A stretch of 21,512 nucleotides of DNA from Chitinophagaceae bacterium (GCA_016710745.1 JADJVB010000003.1:1-21512); one strand, 5' to 3'. Positions 1 to 9,333 are shown, counted from the stretch's first letter. A program made the numbers and translations. Notes: generated by a model not told the origin, from the letters alone.

Positions 1-18
1 GCGCAAAGCCCCGCCCGT

Positions 19-1768
19 CAGACTGTGAAAAAACTTTCCATCTCCTAAAAGTCAGTCTGTACAATTCCATGTAAAGCTTATTGCGGTTCATTTAAACAGC
101 CTTAAAAAAGCGCATTGGATAAATTTGTAAAAAATAACGGGGCTCATTTTGTCTGTAAATCACTTTGACAAAGCCGTTTTTTAAGGCACAGACTATTTTA
201 CTGTAGTCTGGTTGCCAGTTTTTTATTGTTTCAAGCATTTTATTGAAGCCCAGTATGTTTTTTGTTCGCATAAAGTTGTAGCAAAACATGATGAGGTTCA
301 TTTCGCCATTTACTTTTTGCAGGCCTTTTAGCAAAGTGTGGGTAAACCCAAAGTGCCGCTTAATGGTGCCAAAGGGATGTTCTACAATGGCTTGCCTTCG
401 TTTATAATATTGTGGATTTTGTTTGATGTTGTTATCATTGATGTCCACCGCATCCTGGTACTCGCTGCGATGTATGATGCGTTTGGGTAGCTTGGTACAT
501 TGGCTTTTTAAAGGGCAGTTTTTGCAGGCATTGGTGCGGTAGGTTTTAAAGCGGTAGCTGGTTTCATTAGCTTCGCCTTTTTTATTATGCCAGGTGCCAA
601 GGCTTGTAAGGGTTGCACCTGCAGGGCATGTGTAACTATCGGTGTCTTTATCGTAAGCAAAACTTTCTGACAAAAATTCGTTGGCTATATGTTTTACGCC
701 AGGTTGTTCTTTATAAGCTACATGCGTTATCATATTATCATCCTGACATTGCTGTAATTCGGCACCGGTGTGGTAACCTTTATCGGCCAGTACCATCAGG
801 CTATCTTCATTTTTAAGTTGCAGGTTTTCCTTGGCCTGTGTGGCTGCTTTGTGTAAAGCCTTGCCATCATTGGTATTGGTAGCCTGGGTTTGTACAATCA
901 GGTTATGTTTATCATCTACCGCATTTTGTACATTATAGGCTACTTCAACATTGCTTTTAGTGATCAGTATGCTGCGGCTGTCGGGGTCGGTGGTGCTGAT
1001 CTGTTTGTCTGTTGTGTTATTTAACTGCTGTTGCAGGGTATCGTATTTGATGGTGCGTTCTTTTAGTTTTTGAAGCCCCTGCTTTAGGTTTTCTCTTTTA
1101 ATATCCAGGTCATCTTTGCTTTTTGTTTGTTCCAGTTTATCCAGATCATCAAGTTCCTGCAAATATTTTTCGGCTTTATCTTTTATCAGCTGCTGGTGCT
1201 TATCTATCTTCTTTTGGTTATAGTTGTTCTTTTTACTGTTTACCGCTTTAAACTTGCTGCCATCAACGGCAATGGTGGTTTTACCCTAACAGCCCGGCTT
1301 CGCTTAAAAAATGAACATACAAACGAAACAATGACTGCAGCGGCTGTGTATGCAGCTTTCTAAAGTCGGCAATGGTATGATAGTTTGGTTGCAGGTTTTG
1401 CAGCAACCATTGCAACTCAACATTTCGGCTGCATTCTCTTTCCAGCTTACGGCTGCTGCGTATTTTGTTTAAATAGCCATACAGGTATAATTTTAAAAGT
1501 ACCTGCGGGCTATAAGGCGGGCGACCCTCTGTTTGCTGTACTGTTTTTTGAACCCTAACTGCTGCAGATCAACCTTGTCTATAAAGGCATCTATAAGCCT
1601 TACCGGATTATCGGCGGCAACCTGGTCTTCTAAAGTTGAAAAGTAGGTTTGTTGGCGGGGTTGTCCTTGTATAAATTGCATATCATTTTATCACAAAAAC
1701 CATACTACTTTGAAGCTATTAACATTGTGTGTATATTTATAATGAAAAGGAGTTTTTTCACAAACTCC
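19..1768 (-). mobile_element. IS1182-family insertion sequence (ends approximate)
   Basis: The element is defined by a transposase gene flanked by a perfect 12-bp inverted repeat: TGTGAAAAAACT at 24-35 and its complement at 1751-1762, with weaker matching on both sides. A subterminal hairpin (CAGACTG at 19-25, CAGTCTG at 53-59) lies at the left end. The right end stops about 15-20 bp before the stop codon of the LytTR gene at 1783. I could not define a target-site duplication because only about 20 bp of left flank is present, so the exact ends are uncertain. The family assignment rests on the transposase. Confidence 0.75.
92..1681 (-). CDS. IS1182-family DDE transposase, frameshifted twice
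   Basis: This gene would encode the transposase that cuts and joins the IS ends. Rebuilt across two 1-nt breaks it gives about 529 aa, normal for IS1182. The N-terminal part (1681 to about 1550) carries the start MQFIQGQPRQQTYF and the DNA-binding region. The middle (about 1548 to 1285) reads TEGRPPYSPQVLLKLYLYGY and LQPNYHTIADFRKLH. The C-terminal part runs from about 1285 to 92. Candidate catalytic acids are D in TIAVDGSKFKAVN, D in VLADKGYHTG and E in AIVEHPFGTIKRHFGF. A Cys-rich patch (ACKNCPLKSQC) sits between them. The breaks are a missing A in the A run at about 1544-1549 and an extra G in the run at 1283-1286, which creates an in-frame TAG. As sequenced the gene is inactive; the breaks may be read errors. 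Confidence 0.9.
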
Positions 1769-1782
1769 CGTTTTAAGGCATT

Positions 1783-2523
1783 TTACTGCAAACTAAAAAA
1801 CCAGGCTTTAGCTTCGGCTTCCTTTCGTCTTGATATGGGTATTTTAATTCCATTTTTTAAAACAAAATGACCCTCTAGTAATGCTTTAATATGATACCTG
1901 TTTACGAGATAGGAACGATGGCTTCTGAAAAAATTTTTATCGCTCAAAATGTCTTCGAACCAGGCTAAGTTTTTAGATGACAACTCTTGTGAACCGTTTG
2001 ATAAATGAATATAACTGTAATTGCGTTCTCCTTCAATATGCGTAATTTGTTTTAATGGCAATCTTAAAGTGCCATTTTGCTGGGGTAATACCAATTGTTG
2101 ATTCTCCACAGATTGCACTTCCAAATTAGCCAGGGCATGCTTAACTTCCATACTGTTATCTGCAGACCTGGGCAAACGTTTGATCGCTTCATCCAATTCG
2201 TTTTCATTAATTGGTTTTACCAAATAGTCTAAGGCATTAAAGCGAAAAGCCTTGATTGCATAGTGGCTATGGGAGGTGGTAAATACCGTTTGGAAATTGA
2301 TGTTTTCTACCTGTTGAAGCAGTTCAAACCCTGTCATGTCGGGTAATTCAATATCCAGAAAAACAACATTTGGTTTTTTAGATACAATTAGCTGCAGTGC
2401 CTTTTTGCCGGTATTAGCTATATCTAAAACAGCAATATCAGTTGCATATTGTTTAAGCAGGTCATGTAATACCGTTGCCATAAAGGCGTTGTCTTCAACT
2501 ATTAAAGCTTTAATTGGTTTCAT
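1783..2523 (-). CDS. LytTR-family response regulator (REC + LytTR)
   Basis: This is a cytoplasmic transcription regulator of 246 aa. Residues 1-120 form a receiver domain with the acidic pair E10-D11, phosphoacceptor D57 in FLDIELPDMTG and conserved K103 in LVKPI. Residues about 140-246 form a LytTR DNA-binding domain (ITHIEGERNYSYIHL, FFRSHRSYLVN, IPISRRKEAEAKAW). The gene is intact. It is divergent from the hybrid kinase operon across 308 bp, which makes it the likely output of that phosphorelay; this is inferred from position, since LytTR regulators in this phylum are often paired with other kinase types. An IS element lies just downstream of its stop codon. The ATG start fits the receiver domain boundary (MKPIKALIVEDN). 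Confidence 0.93.
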   Translation of the reverse strand: MKPIKALIVEDNAFMATVLHDLLKQYATDIAVLDIANTGKKALQLIVSKKPNVVFLDIELPDMTGFELLQQVENINFQTVFTTSHSHYAIKAFRFNALDYLVKPINENELDEAIKRLPRSADNSMEVKHALANLEVQSVENQQLVLPQQNGTLRLPLKQITHIEGERNYSYIHLSNGSQELSSKNLAWFEDILSDKNFFRSHRSYLVNRYHIKALLEGHFVLKNGIKIPISRRKEAEAKAWFFSLQ

Positions 2524-2831
2524 AAATAAACTTGAAGTAAATATACATTATACCAACTATACACTAAATCTATCCTTATAAAACCTGTCAGGTTGATCCC
2601 GATAACTATCGGGAGAAACCGGGGCTATTTGGAAAAGAGCCTCTTTTATTTAGAACCCGCCTTCGACAAGCTCAGGCTTACAGTATAATTTTAATGTCTA
2701 ATCGGGATTACTATTTAAAACCGTTTGATAATTACAAATACCTTATGATAACCCAAATGAGGTTCCTTTTAGTATTATGCTTTAATTTTATTCAACAATA
2801 ACGTAAGCATATAAAACCAGTCAATAACATA
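2524..2831. other. Divergent intergenic region between LytTR regulator and kinase operon
   Basis: This 308-bp gene-free stretch must hold the promoters of both divergent units. It contains the 18-bp palindrome at 2597-2614, a CTTCGACAAGCTCAGGCT motif at 2661-2678 that resembles intergenic repeats I associate with Bacteroidota genomes, and a short ATCGGGAT fragment at about 2700. I see no convincing TTG/TAnnTTTG promoter pair and no small ORF. Confidence 0.5.
2597..2614. repeat. 18-bp inverted repeat, copy 1
   Basis: TCCCGATAACTATCGGGA has two perfect 7-bp arms around AACT. A near-identical copy (TCCCGATAGCTATCGGGA) occurs at 6281-6298, at the other end of the kinase operon. It could be a dispersed palindromic repeat, a bidirectional terminator stem or a binding site; the sequence alone does not decide. 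Confidence 0.7.
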
Positions 2832-5455
2832 ATGGAGATACTCAACAGGCAAATTCATTTAAAATACATTCTGATTGTTGTCGGAATACTTTTTTCCTCC
2901 ATTCTTTATGGGCAAACCAAAACGGACGATAAGCTTTATACAATCTGGAAAGATTCATCGAAACCGGAAACAGTGAGATTAGAAGCCATTTGGGATAGAA
3001 TGAATATTGATTCTATGCCCAATCAGGAACCTGAATGGTGGAAGAGATGGCAAAAGGAAATAAAAGAAGCCATTGAACTAACTATAAAAAACGATAAAAA
3101 GGGGTACTTGCCACTATTTTATATGATGTCGTTACAAGCTTGTGCCAGCAACACAGAATGTATGTGTACTGCTGCCCACAAGGCAATAGAAAGTGCCAAG
3201 GTTGCCAATGCTTCTAAATTGCCGATTGTTTTTGAGGCGTACTATGTTTTAGCTTTTGAATGTAATGAAAACGTGAAGGATGAAGATATGATTAATGAAT
3301 TCAATAAAATGAAAAGCGCTCTGACAAACACTCCTGACTACCTTAAACAACTCAGAGAACCAACTTTAGCTTTAGGATATTATTACAGTAGGAAAGAAAA
3401 GTATCCCAAAGCGTTAAGCTACCTTTAGAAAGCCAACGATTATCTGAGGAACTGAAATTAATGGATATTTCTTATGCACGAAACAACGAAGCAATTGCAG
3501 GAATTCATACCCAAATAGGAAATTATAAAGAAGCAGAAAAATACATTGATAAAAGCCTGCAGGTGGCTCATTCTTTAAAAGATACGCTCCAACTAGGTAG
3601 CTCATATCTTGGCAAATCCAATTTAATGCTAAAATTAAAAGATGAAGCAAAAGCCCAACTTTTTATAGATTCTGCCATGTACGTGATGAAAAACGTAAAA
3701 CACTGTGAGCCTTGCTATAATATTTCAAAAACGTTAAACGCTGGGATCAAAAATTTATCAGGTAATTATACAGGCGCATTAGCCGAATTGAAAGAGGTAG
3801 AAGCATTTTATAATGGAGAAGGCAAGGGGCAAAAGCCAGAACCCTTTTTTTTCACAGAAAAAGCAAGGGCTTATTTGGGGCTGAAAAGATATGATAGTGC
3901 CATTCAAACAATCAAATTAGTGAAAGTAGCAGAGCAAACGTTTAATAAAGATGTTTCTGATAATTACGACATACTCTCCAAAGCTTATGAAGGCCTGGGA
4001 GATTACAAAAATGCAATGAAAAATTATAAATTACATGGGCAGGCAGAAGATACATTAGCCAAATGGAGAAATAGCAGCGAAGCAACCCGCCTGGAACTGG
4101 AGTATCAATTTACGCAGCAACAGCTAAAATCTAAACTCGTTTTTCAAACACAGATGGACAGACAAAAGTCCACCAGGAACTGGATCCTCTTTTCAGGCAT
4201 TTCAGCCTTGTTGCTTGCCCTGGGATTATTTGCCAGGCTTCGATATACCAGGAAAACCCAAAAATTACTGCAATACAAAAACGAAATCATCAGGGCCGAA
4301 AAGGAAAAAGCCGAAGCCAGTGAAAAAGCCAAGCATCAGTTTCTCGCCAATATGAGTCATGAGATACGTACGCCCATGAATGCGATAAAGGGCATGACCG
4401 ATATTTTAATCAGACGCAATCCAAAAGAAGATCAAAAGGAATATTTAGACGGCATTAAACAATCTTCCGATTCTTTGCTGGTCATCATCAATGATATTTT
4501 AGATATTTCGAAAATTGAGGCAGGTAAAGTTGAATTGGAAAATGAACTATTTTCTGTAAATGAATTGCTGAATAACATTCACACCATCATGCAGTTTAAG
4601 GCTGAAGAAAAAGGACTGGAACTTAAAAAAGAAATGCCAACAGAAGAATTGAATGTGAAAGGGGATGCTAACAGACTGCGACAAATTCTCATCAACCTGA
4701 TTGGCAATGCCATTAAGTTTACCGAAAAGGGATTGGTAACTACAACCATTCAATCAGAAAAAGTACAAGACAAACTCAATCTGCACTTCACCGTCTCTGA
4801 TACGGGCATTGGCATTGATAAAGACACGATGAGTAAAATATTTGAATCATTTGAACAGGCTTACAGCGATACTTCGCGAAAGTTTGGTGGCAGCGGTTTG
4901 GGCTTAAGCATTTCTAAAAAACTGGTAGAACTGCACAACGGAAGCATTTGGGTAGAAAGTGAAAAAGGCAAAGGCAGTCGGTTTCATTTTACCATTCCTT
5001 ATGTCATGGCAGCAACTACCACTGAAGTAATACCAGCAGAAGATGTACATTCCAATATAGCGGCTGCACTAACAGGCATACGAATTTTGCTGGTAGAAGA
5101 CAATGCTTTTAATGTAGTGGTTGCCCGGGAAGAACTGGAAGATACGATTGAAGGAGTGCATGTAGACGTTGCCGAAAATGGATTGATTGCGTTGGAACAA
5201 TTAAAATTTGCTGCTTTTGATGTTATTCTGATGGATGTGCAAATGCCGGTGATGAATGGATTTGAAGCCACCAAAGCCATCAGAAACCTGGACAGTGAAA
5301 AGGCGCATACACCCATCATTGCCATGACCGCTAATGTACTCAAAGAAGAAGTTGATTTGTGTTATCAGGCAGGGATGAACGATTTTATAGCAAAACCGTT
5401 TGATACAAAGGAATTGCTGAATAAAATTTTTAACTTAACAAATAAAAGATCATGA
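2832..5455 (+). CDS. Hybrid sensor histidine kinase with periplasmic TPR region (one frameshift)
   Basis: After adding one T at 3423-3425 this is an 874-aa membrane sensor. A signal peptide (about 1-28, ending ILYGQ) is followed by a periplasmic helical TPR-type region to about 430 (YYYSRKEKYPKALSYL, GNYKEAEKYIDKSLQ), a transmembrane helix at about 451-472 and a short coiled coil. HisKA follows with phosphoacceptor H510 in NMSHEIRTPMNAI. HATPase_c has the N box NRLRQILINLIGNAIKF, DTGIG and GGSGLGLS. A C-terminal receiver has D802 in LMDVQMPVMNG and K in IAKPF. The break puts TAG at 3426-3428, inside the TPR region, and the rest stays open for 2 kb, so it is probably a read error. The stop overlaps the next ATG (ATGA), implying coupled translation with the REC and HPt genes. 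The signal sensed is unknown. Confidence 0.92.
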
Positions 5456-5837
5456 ATAATAAAAAGCCAACCGTTTTCATTGTAGATGATGAGCCATTAT
5501 TGTCTGAAATGCTAGCCGATTATTTAAAGGAGCAATATACAGACTTTAACATCGTATCTTTTCCAACAGGGGAAGCATGTTTGCAAAGTTTGGATGAACA
5601 GCCAGATGCGGTTGTTTTGGATTATTACCTGAATTCAAAAGAAAAGATGCAGCCAATGGTATTGATATATTGAAGGAAATAAAAAAACAAAACTCAGCGC
5701 TCCCGGTAATCATGCTGTCCAGCCAGGAAAGTTATGGTACAGCCGCACAAACTATCATGTATGGGGCCGTGCATTATGTGATAAAAGGTCAAGATGCTTT
5801 TGAAGAAATTTTTCAACTCATTAAAGCCAATGTATAG
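5452..5837 (+). CDS. Stand-alone receiver-domain response regulator (one frameshift)
   Basis: Adding one A in the run at 5640-5653 yields a 128-aa single-domain CheY-like protein. It has the acidic pair D12-D13 in FIVDDE, phosphoacceptor D57 in AVVLDYYLNS, a T/S-containing strand (VIMLSSQE) and a conserved Lys in YVIKG. There is no output domain, so it probably shuttles phosphoryl groups between the hybrid kinase and the HPt protein or acts by protein contact. Its ATG overlaps the kinase stop codon by 4 nt, and its TAG (5835-5837) directly abuts the ATG of the HPt gene. Without the correction it ends prematurely at 5673, losing the second half of the receiver fold. Confidence 0.88.
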
Positions 5838-6173
5838 ATGGTCAATTTAACCTTTTTAAAGAAGTTCACAAAAGACGATCCTCAAAAAATGAAACGCTAC
5901 ATTTCGTTGTACCTTGATGTAGCGCCAAGAACTTTTGAGGAAATGAAACGTAACCTCAAAAATGAAGATTGGGAGCAGCTTCGTATTAATGCCCATTCCC
6001 TAAAACCACAGGCCGATTTTATGGGAATTGACAGTTTAAAAGAAGAACTGATTAAAATAGAAGAAGCTGTAAAATCAAAAAGTTTTGATGTTCTTGAAAA
6101 CCTGTTTACTACATCGCTTAAAATAGCTGCCGATTCGGAGATTATACTTAAAGATATGTTAGATCAATTCTAA
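5838..6173 (+). CDS. HPt (histidine phosphotransfer) protein
   Basis: This is a 111-aa all-helical protein with the HPt signature NAHSLKPQADFMG, in which H53 is the phosphoacceptor and K56 the usual companion. It is intact and starts immediately after the stop of the receiver gene (zero spacing), so it belongs to the same operon. In a multistep relay it would carry phosphate from the kinase receiver to a final response regulator. Candidates are the upstream single REC and the divergent LytTR protein. There is no signal peptide, so it is cytoplasmic. Confidence 0.92.
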   Translation: MVNLTFLKKFTKDDPQKMKRYISLYLDVAPRTFEEMKRNLKNEDWEQLRINAHSLKPQADFMGIDSLKEELIKIEEAVKSKSFDVLENLFTTSLKIAADSEIILKDMLDQF

Positions 6174-6482
6174 AAAAACGCCTTACAACATTTGTATTGC
6201 CAATAGTGGGGCTTGACATTGGAGCAATCAGCAGCGGTAATTCTACTGTGCTTCATATCGGGGCTGGACGAATAACGCCCTCCCGATAGCTATCGGGATT
6301 AGTTCTTAATATTTAACTTTATAAAAAAGCCAGGCAGTAGTTCTGGGCGGACGAATATAAAATTTCCCACCATCGGCAATACCTGTTCGTTATACTAGGA
6401 ACTCACTTGGAGTTTAATTTTTATAAGTTTATATCTTCCAATTCCTAAAACCATAGAATAGTTAATACAAGTAAATCTTTTT
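6174..6482. other. Gene-free spacer after the phosphorelay operon
   Basis: This 309-bp region lies between the HPt gene and the serine hydrolase. Apart from the 18-bp palindrome at 6281-6298 I see no ORF, RNA gene or clear terminator. A TAAGTTTA-like box occurs about 55 bp before the hydrolase start, but no TTG lies at the right spacing, so I do not call a promoter. Confidence 0.45.
6281..6298. repeat. 18-bp perfect palindrome, copy 2
   Basis: TCCCGATAGCTATCGGGA is fully self-complementary and differs from the copy at 2597-2614 at one base. The two copies bracket the kinase-REC-HPt operon. It is likely a dispersed Bacteroidota palindromic repeat; an operator role is possible but unsupported. 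Confidence 0.7.
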
Positions 6483-7878
6483 ATGAAAAAAACATTTCTC
6501 CTTCTTTTATTCCCGTTTGCATTATATGCACAACATAATAATTCACTTTTTGATGTATACATGGAAGGTCAAACCAATCTTTATGGATTCAATGGTAATG
6601 TATTGGTTTCAAAAGATGGAAATGTTATTTATAAAAAGTCTTTTGGGTTTGCTGATTACAACACAAAGAAAAACTTGACAGCAACAGCATTTTTGATTGC
6701 GGTTCCATAGCGAAGGAATTCACTGCAATGGGCATCTTGCTATTGAAAGATAAAGGTAAGATTAGCTACACAGATACGCTTAGGAAATTCTTTCCCGAAC
6801 TTCCCTATTCAAATATCACCATTCATCAATTGCTTACTCATACTTCCGGAATACCAGACGGATTCGACTTAGTTTCAAATTTTTTTGACCACAATAGCAT
6901 TGCTTCCAATGATGATTTAATAAGCTTGCTGGTAAGTAAGAAACCGGCACTTTTATTTAAATCCGGCGAAAAAATGATGTATTCCGGAACGGCTTTTAAC
7001 CTGCTGGCAAGCATAATAGAAAAGATCTCAGGAAAACCATATAAAGAGTATATGTACGAACAGGTTTTTAAACCATTGGGAATGATGCATACCCAGGTAG
7101 CAAATGGACCAAGATTCGTGGAAAATATTCCAGGTTTGGCTTATGGATTTGTTTATTCTGATAGTTTAAAAAAATATTTACAGGCTGACAGCCAGTATTC
7201 AGGCTGGCCACCCTACCTAGCTGGTATTACTGGGGAAGGTATGATTATTACTACAACAGGAGACCTTTTAAAATGGGACCGGGCCCTCAAAAATAAAGTC
7301 CTGCTTACAGATGTAACTCAACTCGAAATGCTTTCCACGCAAGCAGAAAACACTTTCCTGAAAGTTAATTTTGGTTATGGAATAAGAGTTGGAAAAAATG
7401 ATGTGGGAGATTATATTTTTCATCAAGGGTCATATCCGGGGTATGAAAGTATGCATCTTTGTTATACCAATGATGATGTTACTGTGATCATACTATCCAA
7501 TAATGAATCACACTCAACGTTTATTTCCGATGCTTTGTCGGCTATCGCTTTAAACAGAAATATAGTTCTGCCTTACGCTCACCAAGAAGATCGGAGATAT
7601 GCTGCATTCAATAAATATGGTGGTAAGTATATGATGCAATTTACAAGGCCTCCTATATGGCTACATTCCCTATGGAATTTGTTAGAAAAAATGATAAATT
7701 TTATATTCATCAAGGGAGTGGCGCCGATACAGAACTGAAACAAGAGTCAGGTACAAAGTTTTTTTTTGCTGATGGCACCGACCAGCAAATTGAATTTGAA
7801 ACAGACAACAGTAACAATCAGGATAAAGTATGGCATATTGCATGGGGAGTTAAAAGGGAAATGAAAAAAAATGAATGA
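6483..7878 (+). CDS. Secreted serine hydrolase, beta-lactamase/penicillin-binding fold (two frameshifts)
   Basis: Rebuilt, this is about 465 aa with a signal peptide (MKKTFLLLLFPFALYAQ) for export to the periplasm or beyond. It belongs to the serine beta-lactamase-like family (peptidase S12 type). The nucleophile motif S75-x-x-K78 is in GSIAKEF, a Tyr motif is in MYSGTAFN, and a third active-site HxG motif is in HQGSYPGY. Typical family segments are IHQLLTHTSGIPDG and FKPLGMMHTQ. The C-terminal extension (after about residue 380) resembles the small beta domain found after such hydrolases. The breaks are a missing base near 6680-6685, just before the catalytic Ser, and one near 7650-7656 at the start of the C-terminal domain. 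The substrate (peptidoglycan peptide, ester or other) cannot be told. It stands alone between intergenic spacers. Confidence 0.87.
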
Positions 7879-8006
7879 AATTTCGCCACGGTTGGTAGCA
7901 CGGGCAATAACAAAATATAATGAAGGTCGCAGATTGCTCAGGTGAGCACAGCGAATGGTTATCCTTAAAAAATTTTTGAGATCGCGGAACAGCAGGCGTT
8001 TTAATC

Positions 8007-8022
8007 GCCACCGGCAGGTGGC
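8007..8022. other. Small perfect hairpin
   Basis: GCCACC-GGCA-GGTGGC forms a 6-bp stem with a 4-nt loop in the 234-bp spacer between the serine hydrolase and the convergent lipoprotein gene. No T-run follows, so it is not a canonical terminator. Confidence 0.4.
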
Positions 8023-8064
8023 AATGGGCTTACATAGCTTTTATATTTTCGCACAGATAAGGGG

Positions 8065-8099
8065 AAAGAAAAACGCTACACCGGTTACCGTTTTTCTTT
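8065..8099. terminator. Bidirectional terminator between convergent genes
   Basis: Perfect 11-bp arms AAAGAAAAACG (8065-8075) and CGTTTTTCTTT (8089-8099) flank a 13-nt loop. The right arm gives a T-run on the plus strand, and the left arm gives one on the minus strand. It sits between the 3' ends of the serine hydrolase (7878, plus) and the lipoprotein (8113, minus), so it probably ends both transcripts. Confidence 0.8.
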
Positions 8100-8112
8100 A
8101 GATGATATTTTG

Positions 8113-8736
8113 TTACGGCTCGCAACTGCAATATTCAAATTTCATTCCCCAGTTGCCTCCGCTTGGGTTGATTCGGGTACCATTGCCCCAGGCTGTTTGC
8201 GAATTAATGACCTGGTTGGCGCTGTTATATTTTTTTACCACCGCATGCGCAGCAATACATCCGCAGCTACCGGGAGCTATTTGTGAAATGGGTACCTGGT
8301 AGGTATAGCTGGTTACATTGGCGTGTGTTCCACTGTAAGGGAATTGGCCGGGAATGGGGTTGCCCGGATTATTGACCGGTATGGCAGCGCAGTCGCCTAC
8401 ATACAAATGGGTTTCGGTTAAAAACCAGCCATTGGCCGTATTATAGGTTACATAAATGTATTCATCGTCATTAGTAACACTTACCGTACCGGCGTTGATC
8501 GATTGGCCGGCGACCAGCATAACCACGGTGGGTTCACATTCATCTCCCGAGCCTTCTCTACCGGCTAAGCCGCCGTTTTCACCCGATGTTGTTTTATTAT
8601 CAATTGACCCGTTTTTTTGTTGATTAACAACGTCAACTCCGGCCTGAGATGAAGGTTGATTCAAATCGGCTTTTTTACAGGAGAAAATGCCGAGAACGGC
8701 TGCGGTCAACATCATGTTGAGTAATGATTTTTTCAT
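8113..8736 (-). CDS. Cys-rich secreted lipoprotein of unknown function
   Basis: I chose the ATG at 8736 (MKKSLLNMM) over an upstream ATG because it begins a proper signal peptide. A lipobox (GIFS|C20) follows, then KKADLNQ. The product is 207 aa and should be lipid-anchored in the cell envelope. After a Ser/Gly/Asn-rich linker (about 24-60) a compact beta domain begins at ECEP. It contains VTNDDEYIYVTY, TETHLYVGDC, a Cys-x-Cys pair in GSCGCIAAHAVV and TAWGNGTR, and ends FEYCSCEP. Eight Cys including the lipidated one suggest disulfides. I have seen this style of domain in Bacteroidota secreted proteins but cannot name a family. A hydrophobic N terminus, one frame and no indels make the gene itself secure. 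Confidence 0.85.
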   Translation of the reverse strand: MKKSLLNMMLTAAVLGIFSCKKADLNQPSSQAGVDVVNQQKNGSIDNKTTSGENGGLAGREGSGDECEPTVVMLVAGQSINAGTVSVTNDDEYIYVTYNTANGWFLTETHLYVGDCAAIPVNNPGNPIPGQFPYSGTHANVTSYTYQVPISQIAPGSCGCIAAHAVVKKYNSANQVINSQTAWGNGTRINPSGGNWGMKFEYCSCEP

Positions 8737-8749
8737 AGGTATTTGTTTT

Positions 8750-8781
8750 AAAATGTAAAAGAAAAAATAGGAGCCATACAA
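8750..8781 (-). promoter_or_regulatory. Putative Bacteroidota-type promoter for the lipoprotein gene
   Basis: Read on the minus strand, TTG (8781-8779) is followed 21 nt later by TACATTTT (8757-8750). This fits the TTG-N17-23-TAnnTTTG pattern except for the last base. It ends about 14 nt before the ATG at 8736. Spacing and match support it; nothing else does. Confidence 0.4.
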
Positions 8782-9333
8782 AGAGAACGCTGTATGGGAC
8801 TGTTTATTATGCGAAAATCACCGCATTCAGGAATAGGGTATTTTTTCATGAATAAAGCGATTTTTTGAGGTTTATTGTACGCAGTAAAAAGAGAACCGAA
8901 ACCTCAAAAATGATGGAATCTACCAAGGGGATTGCCCAGGCGTAAGGACCATTTTATATGCTTCACACAAATTGCGGGCCCGGCCAGGGATTCGCTCAGC
9001 CCCGGTTCGCGGTGCACGAACGGAAGCACATAAAATAAACGGGCCATTTATCCTACTTGTTAAAACTGTGTAAATGTTTACTATTATATGAGATAGTAAA
9101 ACTATCATTTGATAAAAAAAACGATCTTTGTGTTATTAAAAAAAAGATCAATTGACACGGGAAAGAATGTGAAAACACGGCTGACCAAAATTACCTGGCA
9201 GGGAAGTAACTGCCAATCCTGTTTTTCAGTTTGGTTTCCGGATCCGTATAAACTGGTTTTACATTTTGAACTCGGCGGTGCCGGTCAATAATGAAGGCAA
9301 CAGGAATTTATTTTATTACGAAAAACAGAAATC
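8782..9333. other. Long spacer upstream of lipoprotein and barrel genes
   Basis: About 550 bp without a convincing gene separates two divergent units. It contains the 86-bp inverted-repeat element at 8951-9036 and a small GATAGT-AAA-ACTATC hairpin at 9092-9106 that could be an operator. It also holds a 16-bp stretch at 8927-8942 repeated exactly in the barrel gene at 9393-9408. A 60-codon TTG-initiated frame at 9109-9291 has no recognisable features and I do not call it. Confidence 0.45.
8951..9036. repeat. 86-bp element with 14-bp terminal inverted repeats
   Basis: ATTTTATATGCTTC (8951-8964) pairs with GAAGCACATAAAAT (9023-9036), with a single G-T type mismatch. The 58-bp GC-rich interior carries further pairing (GGG/CCC at 8987-8989/9001-9003, GTTCG/CGAAC near 9005-9021). 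It contrasts with the AT-rich surroundings. It could be a MITE- or REP-like element or a folded RNA; no coding frame fits. Confidence 0.5.

Noticed and set aside
1283..1549. Programmed frameshifting in the transposase
   Set aside because: IS1182 transposases are normally a single frame, no slippery heptamer with a stimulatory stem is seen, and similar breaks occur throughout unrelated genes in the window.
4999..5343. 114-codon minus-strand frame in the kinase receiver domain
   Set aside because: Ser/Thr/Ala-rich shadow of the sense receiver sequence, whose catalytic Asp and Lys motifs are intact.
8980..9022. tRNA-like GGTTCG segment
   Set aside because: No acceptor, D or anticodon arms can be fitted; the pairing instead supports an inverted-repeat element.
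9109..9291. 60-codon TTG-initiated plus-strand frame
   Set aside because: No promoter, no recognisable domain and a weak start; composition is like the surrounding spacer.
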